Shown one piece after another: positions 18,962-28,209 of a DNA stretch of 64,000 nucleotides. How positions within the stretch are numbered: the first letter of the stretch is position 1; the number at the start of each line of letters is the position of its first letter. This stretch comes from an uncultured Pseudovibrio sp. GTDB taxonomy: Bacteria > Pseudomonadota > Alphaproteobacteria > Rhizobiales > Stappiaceae. The translations under genes were made by a program, and so were the position numbers. The DNA is taken from NCBI GenBank assembly GCA_947496145.1, contig CANMBS010000014.1:49122-113121 (forward strand), written 5' to 3'. The notes below the pieces were generated by a model, which was given only the letters and a program-made list of their open reading frames with translations, was not told the DNA's origin and did not search any database.

Positions 18962-19821
18962 CAGTAGACCACCGCAGTTGCCAAGATCGTTGATGATGAC
19001 TGCGCATAAAAAGAAACCAGTGTCAGTCCCGTGACGCTCGGCACTACATCCTCTGGAAACTTCCAGATACCTCCCCAGGACACAACTTTCTCTTCAGTGG
19101 TTGAAAGTACGATCACACCAGAGACACCCTGCTTTACATTGTCAGGATTACTGATCGTCAGGTTACCTGTCAGGCTGTACTGAAAGTTCACCTCCTGCTC
19201 AAAGTCAGGAGTAACTGACCCGGTTGGACTGCTTTGTGTAGGAGCTGCTGCATTGGAGGCAAGCTCCAGCAGATTTCCGACGTGTAAAATTGCGTGCTCT
19301 CCAACCTTTGGCACACCTGTAAACTGCGGGGCCTCCAGTGGAGCCTTTTCATCAAGGGCGTCCTGTAATGCGCTCACACTGGCACCGGTTGCCAAAGTCC
19401 CCGCCAGCGTTTGCAAAGCTGCAATTGCTTCATTAGCCGTGCTCAGGTCTGCCTGCTTTGCCCGCAGCGCAATGGCTGCATTGATCGCGGCTAAGGAGGC
19501 ATCAGAGCTGTCTTCATGAGCCTTGAAGGCTGCGGCAAGTTCAGAGATTGTGTCCCGTTCTTCAGGTGTCAGCCCGCCCATGATTTTGGCATGAAGCGCA
19601 TCATCGCCAGCCTTGATGAGCGCCTCAATCTGAGCCTGTGCAAGGAACCCTGTTACAGCGGCCTCAATGAGAGCGGTCAAAGCATCTGCTTTAGGCCGGG
19701 CGTGAAGCTCTGCATCAAGCTTGTCCAGATTGCTGGCCATGTTTGGAACATCAGTAAGACGCGGGCTGTTGTCTGCATGGGGCTTTTTCAGCCCTAAATG
19801 CTGTGTGGTTTCAACTGTCAT
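18961..19821 (-). CDS. Tail fibre protein (coiled-coil shaft)
   Basis: A 286-residue protein. The N-terminal MTVETTQHLGLKKPHADNS resembles the particle-attachment start of short fibres. Residues about 60-160 are Ala/Leu heptads (SLAAINAAIALRAKQADLSTANEAIAALQTL) suited to a trimeric coiled coil. Then EKAPLEAPQFTGVPKV is a short collar-type motif common in phage fibres, and a beta-rich tip follows. It lacks a recognised receptor-binding domain. Confidence 0.75.
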   Translation of the reverse strand: MTVETTQHLGLKKPHADNSPRLTDVPNMASNLDKLDAELHARPKADALTALIEAAVTGFLAQAQIEALIKAGDDALHAKIMGGLTPEERDTISELAAAFKAHEDSSDASLAAINAAIALRAKQADLSTANEAIAALQTLAGTLATGASVSALQDALDEKAPLEAPQFTGVPKVGEHAILHVGNLLELASNAAAPTQSSPTGSVTPDFEQEVNFQYSLTGNLTISNPDNVKQGVSGVIVLSTTEEKVVSWGGIWKFPEDVVPSVTGLTLVSFYAQSSSTILATAVVY

Positions 19822-19824
19822 GGC

Positions 19825-22800
19825 TTAAACCTTTGTTGCCCGTGCCGTGATCCCGCGCACCTGAGGGCGTGCATCAGGCGTGCCCGTTAAGCTCAGTTTC
19901 AGGCGGACCTCGCTCTTCTGGGTGCTGGCAAGCAAATGCTCGCGCTGCGTCCAGCCTTCGCCTCTGGCAAGGTGTTTGTCCGGCGTCAGAGCGCTCCAGT
20001 CACCATCCCCGCCAATGGCATGAGATACTGAGGCCTCTCCCGGTGTCAGCACATCAAACAGGGTCCGCACTTTAAGCGCCCCGTCAGCACTCTCAAGAGC
20101 AATGGCCTGCGAGTAATAGTCCGCACTTTCCTGCAAGGTGCCCATCTGCAAAGTCAGGCTCCCGGCAATAAGGGGCGAGCGTGTTGCTGTCCCGGTAAGC
20201 ACAAGCGTGACTGCCCACTCACCATTGAGATAGCGGTCAAACTCCACGTGGGTGTTGGGCTCAAGGGGGATTACTTCCCCGTCTTTGGCAAGCTCAACCA
20301 CAACACTTGTCTGCGGCCCCATAAGCTCAAACTGCAAAGCGGCAACAATGTCAGAGACCTTGGTAAAGGTGACACTGCCAGCTGCAATCCGGCGGGTGGC
20401 AGAGGTAAAACGAGCGCCGATAATCCGGTGGGTCAGATCCTTGTCAGGATGCAGTATCCAGCCTGCATTATTGGGACTGGTTGCCATCTGCCCGCCAACC
20501 GGGTTCTTGCGCACCCATTTCTGCTTGCGCTTGTCAAAGCCTTTAAGGTCATCGCTGTCCTGTTGGCTACCAAGCTGCCCAAAGGCAACAGAGTGGTTAG
20601 CATCATCACAAAGCAAAGCAAAGGCGCTGCGTTCACCTGCTTTGCTCAGCAATGGCAGCTTCCAAAGAATACGCGACCAGTTGCTTTCCTTATCTACCTC
20701 AGCATCACCAAGAGCAAAACTTCCAGCAATCTCACCTGAGGCCAGAACATTGCCGGCAGGCGTGTCCTGAGGCGCTGAGCGCACCTCACAGATCACAGGT
20801 TTGGATGCATTCCCGCGAGCAGTAAACTCCACATCCACCCCAAGCAGCATCCGCTCTTCAGCAAGGGCAAAGCTCTGGGAGACAGGATCAACACGGCGCG
20901 GACGCTCCTGAGGACGAAGCAGAACCGTGGTGACACGCCACTGCTCTGTGACAATGGTGCCCTGCCCGATAAAGACGGCAGATGCTTCAGAGCCAGCCTT
21001 GCCTTTGATTTCCACCCGCTTTTGCCCCGTCGGCACATTGGCAGGCACATTAAAGGAGCCGGTCACAACACCTTGAGCATTGGCAACTGCCGTTTGAGCA
21101 ATGGCAATACCGTCAAAGCTCAGTGTTTCCAGTTCCTCACCCGGCCCGAAATTCTCAGCCCGGTAGGCAACGGAGAGGGCCGGAATGAATTCAGCTTCAC
21201 GCTGTGAGGCACTGATGCGCTCATTAAGCGTCTGGGTTCCCGCTGATGCATTCCAGGCCACCATGCGCACCGTCTGGGCATGCAAGGTTTCTGTTTCCAC
21301 CTCAGTCCAGTAGTGGGCAGGCGGTGTCAGTTGCAAGGCGGCAGGCACAGGCTCAAACGCCATATAAGGGTTGATCTTTGTTTCCCCTGTTCTGAATGGC
21401 TGTTCTTCAATCACCTCAGCGGTGTAAGGAAGCGTGTACCAGTCTTGCGACAGGTTGATGTGGTGCAGGCTCACTTCAACCGGCAGGCGGAGAACACCGC
21501 CCACCGCCGCAACGGTTGGGTTAAGCCCCAGATCCATCTGCGAGCGGTCCGTACAATTGTCGCTGAAATAGCCTTTGTGGCTGGCCGGGTCCCGCTCGGC
21601 GGCCTGCTGGCGCAATCCGATCTTTGAGACCTGCTCTGCCAGCACCAGCATATCGTGATGCATGGCGCGGGCCTCCACCTCTTTGACCGCCACAAGGCCG
21701 ATCTGTTCAATCACCGGCGTCTCACCCCAGCGGTTATGGATACGGGCTAACGGGCACAGCTCATCTGCCACAAAGGGGGATTTGGGGTAAAACTCGTTGG
21801 ACACCCCGGTAAGGTATATGATCTCGCCTGTCTGGCTCACCGCAAGGATATCCGAGCGCCCCAGCTTGAACTTATAGCGGGTAGCAACGTTGCGGCCTGC
21901 AACCCCGCCCCCAATCACAAAGCCATCGGCATCCACGCTCTCAGGAGTGGCTTGCGTGGAGTATTCCAGCACAAGGTCAAGGCTCGATCCCGGATCCGGC
22001 TCAGTCCCGTTTAATGACCAGTCCAGCTTATCGCCAACACGCTTAAAGTCGGTGCCTTCCGTGTAAGAAACGGACCCCACCTTAACCGAGGTAATGGCAT
22101 AGATGGACGGCACCCCAATGCTGTCCAGTCCGCCCGCTGTGCCATGGGTGATGGTTTTAGACATGGAGGCAACAATGGTCACCTCAACAATCTCATCAAT
22201 GGGGGCACGATTGGTTTTGATCTCACACTTGCCATCCCCACGATCCACATAGGCGGTGTTTTCGGTCCGCACCAGAGAAAGCTCAGGCTGCTCCGACATC
22301 AGATAGGAGCTGTCCACCGTGCGGGTCACCAGAACCCCATTGGCCCGCAGTTCACCGGCTTTGAGGATAAAGCGGTGGTCATCGCCCTGCTTGCCACCAT
22401 AGGCTACCTCAAAGCCTTTGATGATGTGAGAGCCATGGGTCTGGCGCACATGACGGGCCACAAGCTGCTCTGCGATATCGCCTGCAGGCGGTTCAATCTC
22501 GTTTAGGGCCTGCCCATCTTGCAAGGTATGAACGGGATGGAAGGTTCCTTCACTCCCGTCTCCTTCAACGCCCCACTGCGCAAGGTAGCAAAGCCGTGCA
22601 GCAAGCCCTTTGCCATAACTTGCCGTCCCGGTGATGATACCTTTAAGGCTCGGGTCCTCTTCATGGGTGATCACATGCGAGCGCACGTAAACACCAACAA
22701 CACACGGGCCTTGTGCGGGCACGGTAAGTGTCTGTTCCGGGACCTCAAGCAGTGCATTTTCTGCCCAGACCCTGCCCGCCTCGACCAGCACAACGCCAGT

Positions 22801-23028
22801 TGATTGCGGAACGATTGTCCCGCCTTCGCGCAACGAGCTTGTGCCAACCAGCATGGTACCCACATCACCAATGCGAGCTTCAGTGATCTGCTGTGCTTCA
22901 TTGGCTTCGGCAGATTCCACAAACTGGCGACCACGGAAGATAAGGCGCTGAAACCCCTTTGAGCGGTCATAACGGCTCCTGGCATCAGTCAGGCCGACCT
23001 TTGCCATCAGCTCTGAAAATCCAATCAT
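19825..23028 (-). CDS. Large tail fibre/baseplate wedge-associated protein with N-terminal DUF4815-like domain
   Basis: A 1067-residue protein from the ATG at 23028 (MIGFSELMAKVGL), one base after the upstream stop. The first about 450 residues (RSKGFQRLIFRGRQFVESAEANEAQQI, REGGTIVPQSTGVVLVEAGRVW, LAARHVRQTHGSHIIKGFEV-like region) match the style of DUF4815 proteins, an N-terminal domain of phage fibre and baseplate proteins. The rest is beta-rich. It occupies the P2 gpH position, so host attachment or fibre scaffolding is likely. Start at 23073 would overlap the upstream gene more. Confidence 0.7.
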   Translation of the reverse strand: MIGFSELMAKVGLTDARSRYDRSKGFQRLIFRGRQFVESAEANEAQQITEARIGDVGTMLVGTSSLREGGTIVPQSTGVVLVEAGRVWAENALLEVPEQTLTVPAQGPCVVGVYVRSHVITHEEDPSLKGIITGTASYGKGLAARLCYLAQWGVEGDGSEGTFHPVHTLQDGQALNEIEPPAGDIAEQLVARHVRQTHGSHIIKGFEVAYGGKQGDDHRFILKAGELRANGVLVTRTVDSSYLMSEQPELSLVRTENTAYVDRGDGKCEIKTNRAPIDEIVEVTIVASMSKTITHGTAGGLDSIGVPSIYAITSVKVGSVSYTEGTDFKRVGDKLDWSLNGTEPDPGSSLDLVLEYSTQATPESVDADGFVIGGGVAGRNVATRYKFKLGRSDILAVSQTGEIIYLTGVSNEFYPKSPFVADELCPLARIHNRWGETPVIEQIGLVAVKEVEARAMHHDMLVLAEQVSKIGLRQQAAERDPASHKGYFSDNCTDRSQMDLGLNPTVAAVGGVLRLPVEVSLHHINLSQDWYTLPYTAEVIEEQPFRTGETKINPYMAFEPVPAALQLTPPAHYWTEVETETLHAQTVRMVAWNASAGTQTLNERISASQREAEFIPALSVAYRAENFGPGEELETLSFDGIAIAQTAVANAQGVVTGSFNVPANVPTGQKRVEIKGKAGSEASAVFIGQGTIVTEQWRVTTVLLRPQERPRRVDPVSQSFALAEERMLLGVDVEFTARGNASKPVICEVRSAPQDTPAGNVLASGEIAGSFALGDAEVDKESNWSRILWKLPLLSKAGERSAFALLCDDANHSVAFGQLGSQQDSDDLKGFDKRKQKWVRKNPVGGQMATSPNNAGWILHPDKDLTHRIIGARFTSATRRIAAGSVTFTKVSDIVAALQFELMGPQTSVVVELAKDGEVIPLEPNTHVEFDRYLNGEWAVTLVLTGTATRSPLIAGSLTLQMGTLQESADYYSQAIALESADGALKVRTLFDVLTPGEASVSHAIGGDGDWSALTPDKHLARGEGWTQREHLLASTQKSEVRLKLSLTGTPDARPQVRGITARATKV

Positions 23029-23029
23029 G

Positions 23030-23545
23030 TCAGTACCTGTCAATGAAGAAGTGGGAAAGACCGTGCCCGGCAAACAGCGGCACAGGTGTCTGGTTGATCA
23101 CACGGCAAAGCGTGCCCCGATCAGTAACGTCCTGTGGTTCCAGAACCACCTTTCCGGGAGGAACGCCATCAGCAAGCACCGGGGAGGAGTAAAGCGCCAG
23201 CGAGCCGAGCAATTGCCCGTTAAAGGTTCCAACCGGCGCATCAACCCGCACAAAAACCGTATCCGTCGGCTCTTCGCTCACCATGTATTTCAGCACTTGC
23301 CCGTCCGGGGTCTGGCCTGCAACCGGTCCGTTTTGATCAGGTGTCAGAAACCCGACCGCAAATGAGCGCAAAAACAGAAAAGGCGCTTCAAGTGCCGGAT
23401 TATCAAAGTCCGGTTCAGGAGGCGTTCCATTCCAGTCTGGAGAGGGTGGGCACAGCGCAGCAATCCATGTCTGTTCAGCCAGCACCTTTGTAACGGCAAG
23501 GGTCGCGGCCCGCGTGCGGACCTCGTGATAGATCGGGGTGCTCAT
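23030..23545 (-). CDS. Unknown tail-region protein
   Basis: A 171-residue protein from ATG 23545 (MSTPIYHEVRTRAATLAV), preceded by TTGAGG at proper spacing. Proline-rich loop at about residues 35-50 and strands such as TDTVFVRVDAPVGTFNGQLLGSLALYSSP. No family is recognised. Position between gpI and the large fibre suggests a baseplate-to-fibre adaptor. Confidence 0.6.
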   Translation of the reverse strand: MSTPIYHEVRTRAATLAVTKVLAEQTWIAALCPPSPDWNGTPPEPDFDNPALEAPFLFLRSFAVGFLTPDQNGPVAGQTPDGQVLKYMVSEEPTDTVFVRVDAPVGTFNGQLLGSLALYSSPVLADGVPPGKVVLEPQDVTDRGTLCRVINQTPVPLFAGHGLSHFFIDRY

Positions 23546-23572
23546 TGCCACCTCAAGTTTTAGGGATAAGAG

Positions 23573-24409
23573 TTATTCGAAGATGTCTGGCCGTGTCGCG
23601 ATGAGGTGCGGCTTTGCTACCTCACTCCAGTCATCAGGCCACCAGTCAGGCCAGCCGGAAACCTCATAGGAAAGCACGCTCCCGCTCGTCAGAGTGCTGG
23701 AATGTAAAGCAATCACCACCTGTTCAGGATGATCATCAAAGATAGCTTCGTCATAGCGAAGGCCCTTGTCAGCCTCCAGCACCGTTGCAAATGAGAGGAG
23801 CGTGCCTGTTACAGGAGCCAGATGCCCCTCACCCATCACATGGGCCTGAGACACGCCCACTGAGATGAGAGGCGATCCCTCCCACATCTTTAAGCCCGAA
23901 TACCCGTCAAAAAGCCCGTCATCATAACAGTGCTCATCCATGCGCACCGGGCGGTGGTCAAAGTCTTCAGAAAAGATCCGGAACAGCTCGCCTTCTGCGG
24001 CCTGCGAAAGCCTTGATAACCCCACAAGCTGCTTGAGTTGCTCCAGATCGCTTGGTGATTGCGTAAACCCAAGCTGATACTCCCACCACATATGCCGCCC
24101 ATCAGGCGCATCAATATAGCCCTCTGAATTCAGCCAGGTAAACGCAATCTCAAAGGCCCTGTCCGTGCCCCGTGTGCGCTGCCATTCCGGCCCCTCAGCA
24201 AGCACCCGCTGCATATCGCGCACATAAGGCACCACCTCTTCAAGACCGTAATCCCAGATCAGCCAGGGCACCCAGTCTTCAGGGGTAAAGGTCACACCGA
24301 TGTGCTTGATCTTGTCGATGTGATGAGCATAGCGCCCATGACTGTCCAGCATCCGCGCAATGGATTCAGCGGTAGATGTAGTTCCGAACGGCAAAAGGTC
24401 CTTCGTCAT
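23573..24409 (-). CDS. Baseplate protein gpI (Tail_P2_I)
   Basis: A 278-residue P2 gpI family protein, a baseplate wedge component. The N-terminus (MTKDLLPFGTTSTAESIARML) and FTPEDWVPWLIWDYGLEEVVPYV are the classical LLPpnat/P..CPw-LPWLAW pattern. The C-terminal half is longer than in P2 (about 176 residues), with beta strands ending in a Trp-rich WPDWWPDDW segment. It overlaps gpJ by 4 nt. Confidence 0.88.
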   Translation of the reverse strand: MTKDLLPFGTTSTAESIARMLDSHGRYAHHIDKIKHIGVTFTPEDWVPWLIWDYGLEEVVPYVRDMQRVLAEGPEWQRTRGTDRAFEIAFTWLNSEGYIDAPDGRHMWWEYQLGFTQSPSDLEQLKQLVGLSRLSQAAEGELFRIFSEDFDHRPVRMDEHCYDDGLFDGYSGLKMWEGSPLISVGVSQAHVMGEGHLAPVTGTLLSFATVLEADKGLRYDEAIFDDHPEQVVIALHSSTLTSGSVLSYEVSGWPDWWPDDWSEVAKPHLIATRPDIFE

Positions 24410-25413
24410 GTCAGGGCTCTTTCAACGTGTACGTTGATATCGCCAAGACTGAAGGCTTCATTTGATGCCGCGAACCTGTCGATCCACCCCGGAAGTTCCA
24501 CCTTTTGTGTTCCAGCCGTATGCAGATGCCGCTCAAGATAGCTGCGGGTAAGGTCAAACCCTTGCTTTTGGTCTGCAATGGATTGCTTGCGAATTTGCGC
24601 GGCCATCTTAAGGCCCTGCGCTTTTTGAGAGATCTCCTGCTCTGTTCCGGCAATGTTCTCTTTGCGGGCTTTAATAAGCGCCTTAAGAGCAAGGGCTTCA
24701 ATCTGTGTGTCTGGGTGATCGATTTGAGCAAGCAGCGCTGAAAGCCCGCTTTCGCCACTTGGGAACGGGGTTGCCGGGTAATAGGTAATGACAGCGCTTA
24801 CATTCACCTTCGCAATAACAGCAGACACCACCTCAACATGAACAAAGCTCCTCTTGAAGCTTCTCTCATTACAGCTTGTAAGAATGCGTTCCAAAAGAGC
24901 TGCATCTGCAATACCACCATTGTCATGGGTAAGCACTGAAAGCACGAGCCAGCGTTCGGTAATGTTTCTGGTTTCACCAAACACCTGAACATCCCGAACC
25001 CGGGCATCAACACCAAGAGCACGGTCCTTGTAGTAATCATCAGGTCCGCCTGAGCTCTTGCCTTTCTGGGCAATCCTCTCTCGCTTTCTCAAGGCTTGAT
25101 CAGTTTCACCAGTCAGACGTTTAATGCCGGATCGCTGCACTTTCAAATCAAGGTCAGCACCTTCAGCAAACTCAGAAAGATGAACAACGCGAACTGCATC
25201 GTTCAGTCTTGCAATCCAATACACGTCACGCGCCGCCCCTGCTTCTGCGCCGATATTCAAGACATCAGCCTGAATATTGATCGTATCGGAAGCCATCCCG
25301 TTCGCTTGTAAGCGGTTCACTTCATCCTGAAGGATTTTTCCTTTTTCACTCTGAAAATCCAGTTCAGCAGTAATCACAGGACGAGGAAAATCGTAGGGAT
25401 TGAAAGCGCTCAT
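24406..25413 (-). CDS. Baseplate protein gpJ (Baseplate_J)
   Basis: A 335-residue Baseplate_J family protein, the main wedge component. Near the centre are LKVQRSGIKRLTGETDQALRKRERIAQKG and KDRALGVDARVRDVQVFGE, the region of the family signature, and NVSAVITYYP follows. Overlaps gpI by ATGA, two bases from gpW. Length is close to P2 gpJ (302) with a C-terminal extension. Confidence 0.88.
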   Translation of the reverse strand: MSAFNPYDFPRPVITAELDFQSEKGKILQDEVNRLQANGMASDTINIQADVLNIGAEAGAARDVYWIARLNDAVRVVHLSEFAEGADLDLKVQRSGIKRLTGETDQALRKRERIAQKGKSSGGPDDYYKDRALGVDARVRDVQVFGETRNITERWLVLSVLTHDNGGIADAALLERILTSCNERSFKRSFVHVEVVSAVIAKVNVSAVITYYPATPFPSGESGLSALLAQIDHPDTQIEALALKALIKARKENIAGTEQEISQKAQGLKMAAQIRKQSIADQKQGFDLTRSYLERHLHTAGTQKVELPGWIDRFAASNEAFSLGDINVHVERALT

Positions 25414-25415
25414 GT

Positions 25416-25850
25416 TCAGGCTCCGGCGATCATGGGTGCCATATGCACACCTTCAGTAGCTTGTGTCAGGAAACTGGAGGCTGTGGCGTCCTCCGGGTTA
25501 CTGAAATCGCTGTGATGTCCACGGGGGAAATAGATGCCATCAACTGAAAAACTCACCTTAGCGGGAACGGAGGGATCAATGTTCACTTTCATCAAGTGGA
25601 ACCGGGGTTCTCCATACCACGTCCCCCGCACGATCCGGGGGCGCAGCGCCTCTCCCACCTGGTAGATGAAATCAATGATGTGGCGTTCATTCTGGGGCTT
25701 ATCGAGAAGATTGGTGATGGCAGAATTCCAGTCCCTTCGCCACACAAAGCGTCCATCTGCGTATCTCAGGTTAATGTCCATGCACTGGACAACGTGAGGC
25801 CACCCAACGATAAGCCCTTCACCCCGCAAGCCAACCCCAACGCTGGACAT
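25416..25850 (-). CDS. Baseplate protein gpW/gp25-like
   Basis: A 144-residue protein at the P2 gpW position, between spike gpV and gpJ. Segment NSAITNLLDKPQNERHIIDFIYQVGEALRPRIVRGTWYGEPRFHLMKV fits a gp25-like lysozyme-derived fold, though the family's short arginine motifs are not obvious. The assignment leans on synteny. Confidence 0.65.
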   Translation of the reverse strand: MSSVGVGLRGEGLIVGWPHVVQCMDINLRYADGRFVWRRDWNSAITNLLDKPQNERHIIDFIYQVGEALRPRIVRGTWYGEPRFHLMKVNIDPSVPAKVSFSVDGIYFPRGHHSDFSNPEDATASSFLTQATEGVHMAPMIAGA

Positions 25851-26062
25851 TACTTATCAGCTTCACTCTTGGGTTTAGAGGTAGAGCGTGTAGACACAGC
25901 CTTTGCTGATGCTGCCTCTTTTTTGCTAGTTGCAACCTCCTCAGCCAGATTGCCCACGCTCCGGTCCATTTCAGTTGCTTCAGGCGTGCTGGTGATGATT
26001 TCATCTTTTTTCCGGTAGAGGTCATCGAACCAGAAGTCTTTTAAGCAGCGATACTCTTTCAT
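25850..26062 (-). CDS. Unknown 70-residue baseplate-region protein
   Basis: From ATG 26062 (MKEYRCLKDFWFDDLYRKKDEI), with GGAG 6 nt upstream. The N-terminal 25 residues look like a small folded segment; the rest is Ser/Thr/Lys/Ala-rich and probably flexible. It overlaps the next gene by one base. Longer readings back to 26176 run into gpV and are rejected. Confidence 0.55.
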   Translation of the reverse strand: MKEYRCLKDFWFDDLYRKKDEIITSTPEATEMDRSVGNLAEEVATSKKEAASAKAVSTRSTSKPKSEADK

Positions 26063-26075
26063 GATTATCTCCATG

Positions 26076-26597
26076 TTAAACCGGCTCACCTGTATTGGCT
26101 GGTCCCGCGAGAACGTCTTTGTGTTTGTGGTCGTCACCAACGTTCTTGCTGTTATGCGTGAGAACGTCGCCCTCAATCTTCACGTTGCCAACGAGCCTGA
26201 TAGTGGTTGCTGAGAGCGTGAGTTCTTCATCCGTCATCTTCATGCTGGTGCCGGAAACGCCCTTAAACCACTCACCAAGCTTGTCATGTGGTTGCCCGAA
26301 ATTATCCGTGTAGCCGCCGGGAAGGACGAGCCCGCGACCTGCTTCGCCAGTTGGGTTCAGTACAAGGACGCGCTCTCCTTCCGATAGCGGTGCCCATTCT
26401 GTGAGATTTCCCGCTCTGGTAAGCTGGGGCAGACGATCACTGGCTAACCCCTGCATATCAACTTCGACGGTGCCGTCATCAAAAACCGCAGTAACTTTGC
26501 CTTCGCGCAATAAGTTGTTCTTAGCTCGCAGGAGTTGCCGTATGACGGTCTCAATATTCTCCAAACGATCAAGCAGGGCACCAGTGAAACCTGCCAT
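26076..26597 (-). CDS. Baseplate spike protein gpV
   Basis: A 173-residue membrane-piercing spike of the P2 gpV family. An OB-fold at about residues 30-95 (GKVTAVFDDGTVEVDMQG, WAPLSEGERVLVLNPTGEAGRGLVLPG) precedes a beta-helix with repeated short strands (SMKMTDEELTLSATTIRLVGNVKIEGDVLTHNSKNVGDDHKH). The C-terminal HKH motif matches the iron-binding H-x-H tip of such spikes. Confidence 0.92.
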   Translation of the reverse strand: MAGFTGALLDRLENIETVIRQLLRAKNNLLREGKVTAVFDDGTVEVDMQGLASDRLPQLTRAGNLTEWAPLSEGERVLVLNPTGEAGRGLVLPGGYTDNFGQPHDKLGEWFKGVSGTSMKMTDEELTLSATTIRLVGNVKIEGDVLTHNSKNVGDDHKHKDVLAGPANTGEPV

Positions 26598-26599
26598 GA

Positions 26600-27355
26600 T
26601 TACCCGTTGCCATCCGCATTCAGGTAGATGATCGCTGGCTGCTTGGAAACAGGAGCATCAGGCCGAGTAATTCCGAGAACATCGCGTACCTTCATCGGGT
26701 AGTTTCTATGGATAGCGTGTTGTGTAGCGGTAGGGAGGTTTGCGCCGAATTTATAAGCTTCCAGAAGCTCATCAACATAGGCACCATACTCACCACGGCT
26801 CTTCAGTTCATCCAGAAAAGCCGCAACTTCATCGCATGGTTTACCAACGAGTGGATCACGAGCACATTCCACCTCAACTGTGATTTGCCGTGCTGCTATC
26901 TTATGCCCGCCCTCAGCCGAAGCACCCCGCCGGCTGATGACATTGTCATAGCCATCAATCAGCGAACGATAGGCATCACAAGCCTTGCTATCACCGTGCA
27001 AAGATCTGAAGACCTGCGCTTCCAGCATGTCGAGCGAGAAATCAAGCTCAAGATCAGTGTTGGGCAGTTCCAGCTGAAATCCGTCATCAGATTTCTTAAA
27101 TGCACCAATAAACATCTCAAAAGTGATCGTAACGGTGCGCTCGTCTTTCTTATAAGAGTTAGCTGGTGGCCCGTTGTGATCGTAATCAGTGTAGACAACG
27201 CACATCGGATAGACCTGATCTTTGCCTTCACCTTCAACAGGTTCAACTTTGCTATCGAAAATCAGCTTCCCGGCAATGGTCGGTGACGGGTCTTCCATGT
27301 AATTGGAAAGAGCGCTCACCACGGCCCATCTCAAAGCTGTTCTGTTTAGGATCAT
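26600..27355 (-). CDS. Putative tail completion/neck protein
   Basis: A 251-residue protein of unknown family. It starts MILNRTALRWAVVSALSNYMEDPSPTIAGKLIFDS and contains RTVTITFEMFIG, a layout like Mu gp37-type or lambda-Z/U-type tail completion proteins that begin with a helix and then a beta sandwich. It lies between the connector candidate and the spike, overlapping the former by 4 nt. The role is inferred from position. Confidence 0.55.
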   Translation of the reverse strand: MILNRTALRWAVVSALSNYMEDPSPTIAGKLIFDSKVEPVEGEGKDQVYPMCVVYTDYDHNGPPANSYKKDERTVTITFEMFIGAFKKSDDGFQLELPNTDLELDFSLDMLEAQVFRSLHGDSKACDAYRSLIDGYDNVISRRGASAEGGHKIAARQITVEVECARDPLVGKPCDEVAAFLDELKSRGEYGAYVDELLEAYKFGANLPTATQHAIHRNYPMKVRDVLGITRPDAPVSKQPAIIYLNADGNG

Positions 27356-27777
27356 GTCTCAACGTCCATTGCTATGAGATCGCATTTCACGCGAGATTTG
27401 CCGTCTGGCTTTACGGCAGAAAGCTTGAACCTTCCCCACTTAGGGTAGTCAGCAAAACTGATCAGATCGCCTTGCTTCAGTTCATTGTCGCCAAGATAAG
27501 CCCTGTCAATCGAAACGTAAAAATCGCGACCGATAGAGACGGTTCTGAAATCGTTGGACTCACGGTAGGTTTTACGAACACCAAGCTGAAGACCGCTCTC
27601 AACACTCAGAAGTGATAGAATGCACCTACGGCCAGAGAACTCTGCTCTGTTCGGATCGGCTCCAGCTCTTGAGTTAGTGGTTGCTTTTAACTGCGGGTAG
27701 ACCGTGAATGATCCGTCATGCATCACCGCATCAACTGCTCTTGAGCCAATGCGTTCAGCTCTGTCGAAAATGCTCAT
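27352..27777 (-). CDS. Putative head-tail connector (stopper) protein
   Basis: A 141-residue protein. The N-terminal helix SIFDRAERIGSRAVDAVM and the core (RCILSLLSVESGLQLGVRK, FYVSIDRAYLGDNELKQGDLISFAD, WGRFKLSAVKPDG) match the helix plus beta-barrel plan of lambda FII-like head-tail joining proteins. It follows the capsid and decoration genes. The family assignment is by pattern only. Confidence 0.5.
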   Translation of the reverse strand: MSIFDRAERIGSRAVDAVMHDGSFTVYPQLKATTNSRAGADPNRAEFSGRRCILSLLSVESGLQLGVRKTYRESNDFRTVSIGRDFYVSIDRAYLGDNELKQGDLISFADYPKWGRFKLSAVKPDGKSRVKCDLIAMDVET

Positions 27778-27797
27778 GATCTACCCGTAAACGTTGC

Positions 27798-28133
27798 TTA
27801 GAAGGACCGGTTCAGGCGTACTGTAGATAACTCGCTATCCGTGGCATGATCACCATATGCAACGCCAATCTTAAGATTGGAGCTTTTGACCTTGGTGGCT
27901 TTACCCTCCGAAGCGTTCCAGTAGATGAGATCAAAGCTGCCCCAATCCTCAGCTTTGATCTTTGGAATATCCTTAAAGACCCCGCCTGTCGCCAGCTCAA
28001 ATTCCTCACCTTCATCAGCAGAGATCGCTGCAACACCAAACGCGCCGCCAATGACGATAAACTGACCAGACTTTACACCGCCAGCAGGGGCAAAGGCTGT
28101 AAGTACATCACCCTTTTTATAAAAATTTTGCAT
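27798..28133 (-). CDS. Capsid decoration protein (DUF2190 family)
   Basis: A 111-residue protein from ATG 28133, with GAGGAAACC upstream. The sequence MQNFYKKGDVLTAFAPAGGVKSGQFIVIGGAFGVAA followed by a charged loop and DLIYWNASEGKAT is the standard DUF2190 head-decoration/fibre-attachment pattern. It follows the major capsid gene directly. Upstream in-frame methionines have no ribosome site. Confidence 0.85.
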   Translation of the reverse strand: MQNFYKKGDVLTAFAPAGGVKSGQFIVIGGAFGVAAISADEGEEFELATGGVFKDIPKIKAEDWGSFDLIYWNASEGKATKVKSSNLKIGVAYGDHATDSELSTVRLNRSF

Positions 28134-28209
28134 GATGGTTTCCTCAAAATATGGGCAAAAATAAACCGTCGCGGACGACGGTTGCTTCAATACTTCAGGT
28201 TCGATGACC

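Noticed and set aside
19869..22506. Plus-strand frames of 60-170 codons opposite the large fibre gene
   Set aside because: Low-quality composition and opposite to a continuous 1067-codon gene with DUF4815-like features.
18117..24409. Possible invertible tail-fibre segment
   Set aside because: No recombinase gene, no inverted repeats flanking fibre 3' ends, no reversed fibre fragments were seen.
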